A stretch of 64,000 nucleotides of DNA from Emydura subglobosa (lineage: Eukaryota; Chordata; Testudines; Chelidae): contig ML679961.1 of assembly GCA_007922225.1 (NCBI GenBank), positions 8,985,433 to 9,049,432 of the forward strand. The letters are read 5' to 3'. Of this stretch, positions 22,575 through 32,154 are shown piece after piece. Under the pieces are notes generated by a model. The model did not search any database. It was not told where the DNA came from and saw only the letters and a program-made list of their open reading frames with translations. Both the position numbers and the translations under genes were made by a program. Each line of letters opens with the position of its first letter. Position 1 is the first letter of the stretch.

Positions 22575-22869
22575 GGGCTGGTCTTCACTTACCTCAGAGA
22601 TTCGGCCCCAGTCGACCGGAGTTACGCACTCTATGCAAAAAACTTGCGTAACTCCCGTCGACTTCTGTGCTTCTGTTCTGCACGCCGTCTTCACTGCACT
22701 GCGCCGACGGGAACCATGTTCCCATCAATGCAGTGTTGCGCCACTTGAGAAGGTGGTCTTAATATGTCGATTTCTGGATCGACTGAGCAGGTCTTCACTG
22801 ACCGCTCAGTCGATCCAGATAAGTCGATCTGACGGCAGCAAATTTGCCACCGTCAGTGAAGACATAGCC
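22575..22869. mobile_element. Harbinger-like MITE inserted in the L2 remnant
   Basis: The left end gggctggtcttcact and the reverse complement of the right end (ggctatgtcttcact) form imperfect terminal inverted repeats, matching at 11 of 15 positions. Both ends are flanked by taa (22,572-22,574 and 22,870-22,872), which fits the 3-bp TWA target duplication of PIF/Harbinger elements. Inside are further palindromes around ggatcgactgagcaggtc. The right end shares gcaaatttgcc with the MITE at 54,756-54,941. Non-coding. Confidence 0.78.
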
Positions 22870-23115
22870 TAAGATGTTACTCCTTATTTTTAAATAAGCC
22901 TAAATAGCCAGGGCCCAGGATACCTAAAAGACTGGCTCACCCTCCAGGACCATAACTGTTCTCAATAGTTCCATGCAGGAACAACAGAACTTGCTACCAC
23001 AAAGGTGAATCTTATCTGCTAAGGAGACAGTTCCTGCAGAAGTGTGTTCCAGTCTGGCAGCCCTAAAATTTATCACAAGCCTTACTACATTCCACTCCAA
23101 ATGCAAAGCACACAT
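22870..23115 (+). pseudogene. L2-like LINE ORF2 remnant, right part
   Basis: Directly after the MITE the plus-strand translation gives QGPGYLKDWLTL, the 'GP-x-YL-x-D-L' block that follows the NAAA block in L2-type LINEs. This shows that one LINE copy was split by the MITE. The end near 23,110 is uncertain. Confidence 0.65.
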
Positions 23116-25145
23116 CTTAAATCTTACCTTTCCTAAAACAAGGCATGTCATATTAACATACTCAAAAAAACAACACAAAATTAAGGAATCTTCCCCTTCC
23201 CTCCCATGCCGGAAACACACACACACACACAAAGACATAAAAACACACAACACCATTTTCTTCTGAGGCTGTGAGAAGGAATGGAACACTATTTTCACAG
23301 GTAAGCAGCTTCCAGCAACTGTGACCTCTGCACTGTGGGATGGTGAAGGGAGGATTATTTACACTGTTGGGACTATTATATCAGCAATTCGCATCCACAC
23401 CGGCATTGCACTGAAGGAGACAGGCATATTGGAAGATCAAAATGTTATTTGATTCAGGTTCTTATACTGCATAGCCTTCATCATGGTATCCAAGTGTCTT
23501 CCAAAATCAAATAGCAAATGTTAGAAAAAAGAGGCAATGCAGAGTTAAAGTAACACTTTCCATACAAGAAAGCCATGCTGCCTTAACTCTGTCCCTCAAG
23601 GATGCCAGCCATTGCAATTTAGAACATTCTCCTGGCTGATCCAACACTTGCGCAGTTAGTCTAAGACCAGGAAGAGCAGAAGTGGCTTCAAGCCACTTTT
23701 GCAATCCCAGCCCACCACTTTGTGGCTTGCACTGTGTTCCACCATGGCCATGGCAAACCCTTTGGCAAATTGGGACAGAATATCAGATGTGTAACAACGC
23801 AGGGAACAAGCTCATCTGGTTTCAGGTTTCATTACAAATGTTCCAGATAGCTGTAGTCCGAACTGGAAAGAACTGATCGTGCTACACGGGGATGTCAGCT
23901 AAGCACCTGACTACACTCATAATGTGGTTCTGCTGACTCTCTTTTATGAGCGCTAAAATTTCCATATTCAGACATGGCCTTTAAAAATCCAAACCTCCTT
24001 CTAGGCGATGCGTAACTTAACAACAACAGGTTCATTTCAAATTCCAAAGAGTACTCAGAGCTAGAATTTTTTTTTTAAGTGATTAAATAAGGTTTGGCCA
24101 GTTTTTCATTAGAGGAGATAAAAAATAATTCCCAGATTCTCTGATGAGCAGTAAAGAGCATTTGAATATGCTGTAATAACTTTCAAAAGCAGGTGGCCAC
24201 CTTATCTAGTGTTAAATATTCGGATGTGAAATATAAGTCTGTTTCCATTTTGGTGCATGCCCCAAATGGCTTCCACATATGCATAGCTGCCTGTTAGTAC
24301 AATAAAGAATTCATTAGCTATACAGATAAAATTAGAATGAACATGTACTGAATACAAGATTTTAAAAGATCACTTTTCCCTTGTAAGCACTTGTGGTTTG
24401 TTCAGTGGTAACAGAGTCATGCTTTCCCTAATCTCAAGCAAATCTTGCAACATTAAAATGATTGCTTTCAATGCTTTAACATTCACATAGTAAAACGTTT
24501 TTCTACCCTTCAGACACATGAAAGAGAAACCTCTAGTTTCATTTCATACTGAAGTCAGGAATTCTGGGGGTGGAAAACTAGCTTTCCAGTGCAGGTTACT
24601 CACTTCATTCTCCAAAATCTCTGCAAATCCATCTTAAAGTACAGCTGAATGGAGAGAACTATAAGTGCCTCTCAATATTTTGATGTCATGCAAGTAGGTT
24701 CCACTGGCTCAGGAACAATCCACTTTACAACTCATTTGGTCTTAACCCCTGCATTTGTTGAACTGTACACAGTTCTTCTGGAAGCAAATATTCACTGGAG
24801 AAATGGGATTAAGAAGTTCAACTAACCAGGGTCAACAGAAATGCAGTCTTTTGGCTTGGATGTACTTTAATCACCATAATAATTTTGCATTTATACAACG
24901 AAGAGGAGTGGTCCAAACTCATATTATTTTTGTAATAATTTGGGAAAAGCCACTCGAGGAATAAACTAAAGCAAATGTGTATAACGCGTTTTTCCTTCAT
25001 CAACTCTCCAGCCATATATGCAAAAATATAATAGTAACAATAAAAGTTAATTAACCTTCTGCATTCATTTTAGCCTAATGGAACTGCTTCTGTAACATTC
25101 TCTTGTGTAGCCTTCTTCTCTCGAGAGGCAGAGAAGATTATATTA
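23116..25145. other. Unique-looking DNA, no gene seen
   Basis: Contains a (CA)n run at 23,214-23,232 and an imperfect inverted pair near 23,430-23,520 (gaagatcaaaatgttatttg and caaatagcaaatg). No coding evidence. Confidence 0.35.
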
Positions 25146-25146
25146 T

Positions 25147-25475
25147 TCAGCCTATGCAATAACTGAGGTTCTTCAAGATGTGTCCCCCCATGGGTGCTCC
25201 ACTATAGATGCGGCAGCACCCCCTGCGCTTGGGATTGGAAATCATCACCAGTAGTGCCCATCAGACAGCACATGCGCACCTCCCTTCTTGCACTATGCAC
25301 GGGACATACATATAGCGCAGTGCGGTCCAACCACCCTCATTTGCTTCTCTGCCACAGAGCTTATGTTTCTGGCTCCGAAGCAGAAGGGGAGGAAGGCGGG
25401 TAGTGGAGCAGCCATAGGGACAAACATGTTACTGCACAGGTTCTCTCCTTCTTGAAGTAATGTCCCTATTCTGTA
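25147..25475 (-). repeat. Copy B left terminal repeat and internal complementary region
   Basis: The outer end reads cctatgcaataactgaggtt then cttcaagatgtg. About 250 bp inward, at 25,412-25,475, agggacaaacatgttactgc acts as a partial reverse complement of that end (gttactgcacagg against cctatgcaataac), followed directly by a cttcttgaagtaatgtccct segment that would pair with the missing right end. This is the two-part arrangement of a DIRS internal complementary region, here with a small internal deletion. Confidence 0.6.
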
Positions 25476-25589
25476 GGTGACAATAAAGCAGCACCCATAG
25501 TGGGAGTGCTGGGGCTTCAGAGTGACATATACTGCTAAGGAGAGCATACCAAGCATGCCCTGGGAAAGTGTCTGTTGCAGAATCACGTG

Positions 25590-26250
25590 TAATAGCATAG
25601 TGCTGTGCGAAAGTGTCTGTCCATGCCCATGGGGCAGCTTAACGAATATCATCAATGGACATATTATTAAGAAATGCAATCAAGATAGATAATGAACATG
25701 TGGAATGTGTTCTGACTGAGGTAGGAGGTTGTCTATCATAGAGCTTGTATGCATGGTGAGATAAATGTATACACTGTGAGATCCACTTAGAGAGGCGTGG
25801 TTTAGATGTGGCAGTGCCTTTGGATCTTCCAGTGATGGAGAGGAACAATTGTAGTGATTTCCGAAAGGGTTTAGTTCTGTCCAGGTAAAAGGATAACGCC
25901 CATCTCACATCTAGGGTGTGTACAGCTGCCTCCTGTTGATTGCTGTGGGGCTTCAGGAAGAAGCACGGAAGGTGTATGGGTTGATTGAAATGAAAAGACG
26001 TTGGGACCTTAGGTAAGAATCTTGGGTGTGGGCATAGTGTGACTTTGTCTTTATAAAACAATGTGTATGGTGGATATGCCATGAGGGCCATGATTTTGCC
26101 CATCCGTCAAGCAGAGGTGATGGTAACAAGAAAGGCCATTTTCATTGATAGGCATACATAAGAACAGATGGCATGTGCTGTGTCAGCCTGGTGTGAGGCG
26201 CACCAGCAGTGAAATCTAGTCCATTTGTGTGCAAGTGCATCTGGTCGTGT
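25590..26250 (-). pseudogene. DIRS copy B tyrosine recombinase remnant
   Basis: The frame at 25,639-26,103 carries a diverged recombinase. Near its end RTHSTCSLSILIAFLNN corresponds to the conserved HSTR box, but the catalytic Arg codon (at 25,696-25,707) now reads Cys, consistent with a CpG-to-TpG change. The next block, DDIR then a stop, then AAPWAWTDTFAQHYAI, matches the 'DIC-x-AATW-x-x-x-x-TF-x-x-HY' box with the nucleophile Tyr at 25,597-25,602 still present. A tyrosine recombinase would integrate a circular DNA intermediate. With the Arg lost and a stop before the Tyr, this copy is dead. Confidence 0.78.
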
Positions 26251-26499
26251 CATGTCTGCTATTCAAAAGTATCTGTTCGACTGCATCTGAGCAGGTTATT
26301 TCCAGACCTCGGAACCACAGAGGAATCAGGTTTTAAGGTAAATCATCTGTGGATTGGGATGCAAAATGAGTCCTCTGTCCCGTGAGAGGAGCCACAGTGT
26401 TACATGGAGAGAGATCAGTTGGCATACCATCACGCGTAGCAGATAAGTATACCAGACCTGTCGTGGCCATATTGGTGCTATTAGCAAGACATGAGCTCA

Positions 26500-27110
26500 A
26501 TCCTCCTGTATTATGCAAAGTACTCAGAATAGGAGAGGAAAGAGAAGGAAGGCATAAAGGAGTGGTGCATCCCAGTTTATGAGAGAAATGTCTCCCAGTG
26601 ATCCGCACCCCAGTCCTGCTCTGGAACAGAATTGAGGGCAGCAGGTGTTGTGTTGGGTGGCAAACAGATCTATAGTGGGACGGCCCCACTGGTTGAATAC
26701 GGGTTGAATTGTACACATATTCAGCTCCCTCTCGTGATCATGCGAGAACATCCTGCTCAGTGTATCCATGGTGGTGTTCTGGTGTCCCAGGAAATATACA
26801 GCTGAAATTGAGATGTTGTTGTGGATATACCAGTTCCACAATTTGATTGCCTGCAAGCATAAAAGAATGGGACCTCGCTCTGCCCTTCCTGTTGATGTAA
26901 TACAAGCAGGTGAGATTGTTCATTCTCACTCTTATGGTATGATGTTTGAGAAGAGGTAGGCAATGTCGGCAGGCATTGCCGATCGCTCGTAGCTTTAAGA
27001 GTTTGATATGTAAGGTGGATTTGATGGACGACCGTCTGCCCTGTGCTGTGTGTTCATGTAGGTGAATGACCCAACTGATTAGGAAGGCATTGGTGGTTAG
27101 ATTCATAGCT
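26500..27110 (-). pseudogene. DIRS copy B RNase H and connection remnant
   Basis: Two overlapping minus frames (26,738-27,106 and 26,524-26,856) give RNase H-like blocks: LLKLRAIGNACRHCLPLL, then NNLTCLYYINRKGRARS, where the usual catalytic 'DN' is changed to 'NN', then a YFLGHQNTTMDTLSRMF block, and finally PTIDLFATQHNTCCPQFCSR with SLGDISLINW. The last block is the best match to the 'LDLFAT-x-x-N-x-x-x-P-x-FCS' signature found in DIRS polyproteins. A frameshift separates the two halves. Confidence 0.8.
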
Positions 27111-27299
27111 GGTGATGGTTGTAGGAAAGGAATTCCAACATAGACGTTGCTGGGCTATGTCAACCACAGTAGTGAGTCCTTGACTCCCATTGGCATGGAT
27201 AAAAGTTTGTGGATGCTGTGTTTGTGGATGTAGTATACGGTACGAAGCCATGTCTGAAGACATCACATGTGCAGTCTTGCATACCTGAACACAAACGTG

Positions 27300-27692
27300 G
27301 CTGGTGCCATGTGGCCTAGAAGCTGGAGGCACGTTCATGCAGAGATCTGAGGACAGACCCATGCGGCAGATACCAGGACCATTGTAGATGAGAGGTGGCA
27401 GGAAGGCTCTGGCTTGTATGGCATCCAACTGTGCACCGATGAATTCCAGCCGTTGTACTGGCATTAGAATGGAATTGTCTATGTTCACAAGGAGGCCTAG
27501 TTTTGCGAACAGGTTCACTGTTACGTGGACGGCTTGGAGAGCCCTGATTTTGGATGGGCAGGATTTTGGAAGAGGTGTTGAGGAAACAGTCATCCAATTA
27601 TGGAAAAATGATGATTCCTCATTTCCTTAGGTAGGCTTTGACTATTGCAAGGACCTTGGAGCACACTCAAGGCGTCGTGGATAGTCAGAAGC
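27300..27692 (-). pseudogene. DIRS copy B reverse transcriptase, palm C-terminal part
   Basis: Reading minus from 27,692, the frame starts inside the RT with a degraded LSTTP and VCSKVLAIVKAYLRK, corresponding to the 'LATAPRVF-x-KVL-x-x-x-AYL' block. Then comes a stop followed by LDDCFLNTSS: the Tyr codon of YLDD (27,589-27,600) is now a stop. Downstream are KLGLLVNIDNSILMPV and LEFIGAQLDAIQARAFLP. RT motif A and everything upstream is missing, because the CR1 lies there. Confidence 0.8.
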
Positions 27693-29566
27693 GTCTTTGG
27701 TGAGCTTAAACACAAAAAAGAAGCTTACAAGAAGTGGACGCTTGGTCAGATGACTAGGGAGGAGTATAAAAATACTGCTTGAACATGCAGGAATTAAATC
27801 AGGATGGCCAAAGCGTAATTGGAGTTGCAACTAGCATGTGATGTGAAAGAGAACAAGAAGGGTTTCTACAGGTATGTTACCAACAAGAGGAAGATTAGGG
27901 AAAGTGTGGGCCCCTTACAGAATGGGGGAGGCAACCTAGTGATAGAGGATATGGAGAAAGCTGAGGTACTCAATGCCTTTTTTGCCTCTGTCTTCACAGA
28001 CAAGGTCAGCTCCCAGACTACTGCACTGGGGAGCAGAGAATGGGGAGGAGGTGAACCTCCCACAGTGCTGAAGGAACAGGTTCAGGACTATTTAGAAAGA
28101 TTGCACATACACAAGTCCATGGGGCCAGATGCAATGCACCCGAGGGTGCTGAGGGAGTTGGCTGATGTGATTTCAGAGCCATTGGCTACTATCTTTGAAA
28201 GCTCATGGCAATTGGGGGAGATCCCTGATGATTGGAAAAAGGCAAATATAGGATGCCCATCTTCAAGAAAGGGAAGAAAGAGGATCCAGGGAACTACAGA
28301 CCGGTCAGCCTCACCTCAATCCTTGGAAAAATCATAGAGCAGGTCCTCAAGGAATGCATTTTAAGGCTCTTGGAAGAGAGGAAGGTGATCAGGAACAGTC
28401 AACACGGATTCACTAAGGGCAAGTCATGCCTGACCAACCTGATTGCCTTCTATGAAGAGGTGACTGGCTCTGTGGGAAGTAGGGACAGTGGTGGACGTGA
28501 TATACCTTGATTTTAGCAAAGCTTTTGATACAGTCTGCCACAGTATTCTTATCTGCAAGTTAAAGAAGTATGGGTTGGATGAATGGACTATAAAATGGAT
28601 AAAGAACTGATTAGATCATCCGGCTCAACGGGTAGTGATCAATGGCTCCATGTCTAGCTGGCAGCCGGTCACAAGCGGAGTGCCCCAGAGTTCGGTCCTG
28701 GGGCCGGTTTTGTTCAACGTCTTCATTAATGATCTGGAGGATGAGGTAGATTGTACCCTCAGCAAGTTTGCAGATGACACTAAGCTAGGGGGAGTGGTAG
28801 ATACCCTGGAAGGTAGGGATAGGATACAGTGACCTGGACAAATTGGAGGATTGAGCCAAAAAAAATCTGATGAGGTTCAACAAGGACAAGTGCAGAGTCC
28901 TCCACTTAGGATGGAAGAATTCTATGCACAACTACAGACTGGGGGTTGACTGGCTAGGCAGCAATTCAGCAGAAAAGGATCTGGGGGGTTACAGTGGATA
29001 AGAAGCTGGATATGAGTCAGCAGGGTGCCCTGGTTGCCAAGAAGGCTAATAGCATATTGGGCTGCATTAGTAGGAGCATTGCCAGCACATCGAGGGAAGT
29101 GATTATTCCCCTCTATTCGGCATTGGTGAGGCCACATTTGGAGTATTGTGTCCAGTTTTGGGCCCCCCACTACAAAAAAGGGTGTGGACACTTTGGAGAG
29201 AGTCCAGTGGAGGGCAAAAAAATGATTAGGGGGCTGGAGCACATGATTTATGAGGAGAGGCTGAGGGAACTAGGTTTATTTAGTCTGCAAAAGAGAAGAC
29301 TGAGGGGGGATTTGATAGCAGCCTTTAAACCACCTCAAAGGGGGTTCCAGGGAGGATGGAGCGAGGCTGTTCTCAATGGTAGTAGATGACAGAAGAAGGA
29401 GCAATGGTCTCAAGTTGCAGTGGGGGAGGTCTAGGTTGGATATTAGGAAAAACTTTTTCACTAGGAGGGTGGTGAAGCACTGGAATGGGTTACCTAGGGA
29501 GGTGGTGGAATCTCCATCTTTAGAGGTTTTTAAGCTGCGGCTTGACAAAGCCCTGGCTGGGATGAT
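27693..29566 (+). mobile_element. CR1 LINE nested in DIRS copy B (RT region)
   Basis: Plus-strand frames give a long CR1 RT in pieces. 27,819-28,337 holds [30 protein letters not shown] and [16 protein letters not shown]. 28,232-28,510 holds [20 protein letters not shown] with [14 protein letters not shown]. Then follow a short DFSKAFDTV block, 28,635-28,832 with [20 protein letters not shown] and the FADD catalytic box intact, 28,994-29,389 with [17 protein letters not shown], and 29,376-29,579 with [11 protein letters not shown]. At least three frameshifts and a stop break it. The insert starts inside ORF2 (5'-truncated) and ends at ccctggctggga without the normal CR1 3' end. Confidence 0.93.
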
Positions 29567-30955
29567 GCTTTGTTGCTGATGCAAGAGAGGTAGCTCTTTG
29601 AGGACTGTCTACATTTAGTCAGAGGCTTTTGTTGACGACGTTGAGTGTCATAGTGCCATTGAGGATGTATTGTTGAGTTCAGGATCGTGTGGGGAATTGG
29701 TACTTTCCCAACCATCTCTTTGGTGCTGGCATGTATATCCGGAGAGATCACAGTGTAGCTCAGAAGTCTTTAAGGGAGTGTCAAGAATTATCTCTGCACT
29801 CTTAGAATAGTTTCTGACCTCAGAATGGTAAGTCCTCTCCTGTGGTTTGTACCTTGTCAGGAAAGCCCGAGAGATGGAGTTATGATGCGCGCCTCATGAC
29901 CACAGCAGTCACGATGGATCAAGCAGCAATGTCTATAGAATCTAACCAGGCTTGTAGGGCTGTACAGTCCAATATTAAGGACTGGAATTGTTCATTTTTG
30001 GTCTCTATTAGATCATGGCAGATTCCTCCCATTTGGAGTAGTTCAAATAATTAATTATACGTGGCCATGAGAGTTTCATAATTTGAAATCCTAAATTGGA
30101 CAATGGCTGAAGAGTATTTTTTGTGTCCAAAAGGATCCAAATGTTTCCAATCTCTGTATGGACAGCTAGATTGAGACTGGTATTGACAGCCTCTCTCCTG
30201 CCCTGCATAGACCACCAAAGAATTTGGGATGGGGTATGAAAATAAAAATTCAGCATCCTTCACCAGAGCATTATATATTTTGTCAGTGCATTTGTAGGTC
30301 AGAGGGATAGAAGCCAGGATCTGCCACAGAACGTTCACAGGTTTGAGAAGAGCCTCACTGATTGGCAGTGTGATCTTGGAGGAAGAGGATGTGTGGAGGA
30401 TATTCATGCTGCTGGTCTTTGACTCTCTCCAACTGAATCTGTAGGGGGTCTGCAATCCTAAGGAATAGATCTTGAATGTGCCTGAAGTCGTCAGCAGATG
30501 TAGGCGGTGGAGGCATAATCACCTCATCAGGTGAGGAGAAGGAAAAATGTAAAGTTGGTGGAGCCTCCTCTTCCTGCACTTCCTCCTCAGAACTGGCGGT
30601 TCAACTTCCTGAAGGCAAGTGACGGATGCAGAAGGGAGAGGTGTAGGTCTCCGGCTTTGCTCTCTTGGAGGGTTTCCGAACTGTGCCCTGTACATGGCTC
30701 AAGGGTCCCAATATGGCCAGTTTGGTGGGATCGGCACACGTGGCTGCATCCACGGTGATCTCTGCCAGGACTGGGGGCCAGAGGTAGTCTGCATATAGTG
30801 AGGATAAGCCAGTGTAATTTGCCCAGTAGTCAAGGGAACAATGAAACCTTCATCCTCCTCTTCCTCACTAGGGAGGGGAGGTGACATCCTCTGAGGAGAG
30901 AGGGAAGAATGTTGTGAGTCCGGAGAAGAGGGCAAAAATGGGGAGAGGTCTCACT
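29567..30955 (-). pseudogene. DIRS copy B gag-like region remnant
   Basis: Minus-strand pieces share phrases with copy C gag. 30,051-30,455 has YKCTDKIYNALVKDAEFLF and PNSLVVYAG against PPNSLVVQVAMQRA in copy C. 30,355-30,579 has SFSSPDEVIMPPPPTSADDF and RVKDQQHEYPPHILFLQDH against YVKDPQDEFLDILQPADH. 30,699-30,935 has PPLPSEEEEDEGFIV and a PNWPYWDP end. Near the left edge, HYDTQRRQQKPLTK fits the basic Gln/Arg-rich end of DIRS gag. Several stops interrupt the frame. Gag would form the RNA-protein particle. Confidence 0.72.
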
Positions 30956-30979
30956 GAAGAAGCGGAGACTCGGGACTGT

Positions 30980-32154
30980 CAGATACAAGCAATCGGGAAG
31001 TAAGCAATCAGGCAGCAGCGCAGGGTGGGATATGGGGAAGTCAAATACTACCCTGTGCCTGTATTGCATCTTAAAGGCGGGCACATCAGGGCTTCTGTTC
31101 CCACCCCTACTCGCCATTAGAGGAGCAACCACTTACAGGTAGGAGGTGAAGATGCTGAGGTTTATGGGCACTGCTGTAAACCCCTGCTGCCACCCCAAGG
31201 CGGCTCGAGCAGGCAGAGCAGAAGCAGCCTGGGGTCTGCGTTGCCTTCTTGTAAGCCACAGGCGCTGTTTCCCTCACCCCACCCCACCCTGCCAGGAAGG
31301 GGATGCTGTTTTCACACACACACCTGCTGCCGGGAGGGGCACAAGCTTGCAAGCTCAGTCCCAGCCCAGGAAAGAAGCTGCCTGCGCTAGGATGGGAGCT
31401 GCTGCTGCTGCTGTTGCAGCCAGAGCCTGGCCTGGAGCGTGAGGAGCCAGAGTCTAAGCTGCCACCAGCACGCTCCGCTCTGGTGGAATTTTAAAGAGCC
31501 ACAGCCTGCTCCACAAGTGCACTGATGAGGCCCAAGTTTTGCCCACGGCTGTGCTCCTGGGTCCCGCCAGCACCTCTGGGAGTGCGAGGGGCAGGGAAGG
31601 GAGGGGCACCGGCAGCAGGCTGGCAGCCTCTCCTGCCACATGCTGCCTCTGGAGTGCAGCAGGCAAAGCAGGGTGAGCCCTGGGGAGAGGCGGCCAAGGG
31701 CTGGGGCTTGTAGGGCCAAGGGTGTGGGGCAGGCCCATCCAGCTCAGCCGAAAGACAAGAAACAACAATTGGGCAGGGAGCTGCTTGCAAACGAGGCAAT
31801 GCTGCCAGGTTCCTTAGTGCCAGGCACCACCTTTGCAGAACTCTCTCCCAGCCTCAGTTGGAAGACACCAACTGCCGGGTATATAAGAATAAAGGGGTAG
31901 TACAGTACTAAAAAATAAAGGGAAAGTTTAAATAAAAGATTTGACAAGATACAGAAACTGTTTCTGTGCTTGTTTTATTTACATTAAGATGGTTAAAGCA
32001 GCATTCTTCTTCATAGTAGTTTCAAAGCTGTATTAAGTCAATGTTCTGTTTTAAACTTCTGAAAGAACAACCATGTTTTGTTCAGAGTTACGAACATTTC
32101 AGAGTTCTGAGCAACCTCCATCCCGAGGTGTTCGTATCTTTGAGGTTCTACTGT
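30980..32154 (-). mobile_element. Tigger/mariner-like non-autonomous DNA element with GC-rich insert
   Basis: The right end ttgaggttctactgta (to 32,154), preceded by cgaggtgttcgtatc, gaacatttcagagttctgag and cattaagatggttaaagcag, is a terminal region I recall from turtle TcMar-type repeats with a TA target. At the left, gggaagtaagcaatcaggca (about 30,990-31,020) matches the expected far end, but the outermost terminal inverted repeat is not recognisable. The interior 31,060-31,880 is GC-rich with two large low-complexity open frames on each strand (up to 110 codons), which I judge non-coding. It abuts the truncated 5' side of DIRS copy B. Confidence 0.55.

Larger units (their letters stand above)
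25147..30960 (-). mobile_element. DIRS-like retrotransposon, copy B, with nested CR1
   Basis: On the minus strand the order from right to left is gag (30,955-29,567), a CR1 insert (29,566-27,693), RT palm (27,692-27,300), RNase H (27,106-26,500), tyrosine recombinase (about 26,250-25,590), an internal complementary region (about 25,412-25,475) and the 3' terminal repeat (25,147-25,330). The left end cttcaagatgtgtcccc resembles the copy C end. The 5' terminal repeat is not recognisable: the gag region runs into a Tigger/mariner-like element near 30,980. Many stops and frameshifts mark this as a fossil. It is a separate subfamily from copies A and C by its terminal sequence. Confidence 0.86.

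Noticed and set aside
31303..31799. Overlapping open frames of 86-110 codons on both strands
   Set aside because: They arise from GC-rich, stop-poor sequence in a repeat; both strands are open at once, which indicates composition and not coding.
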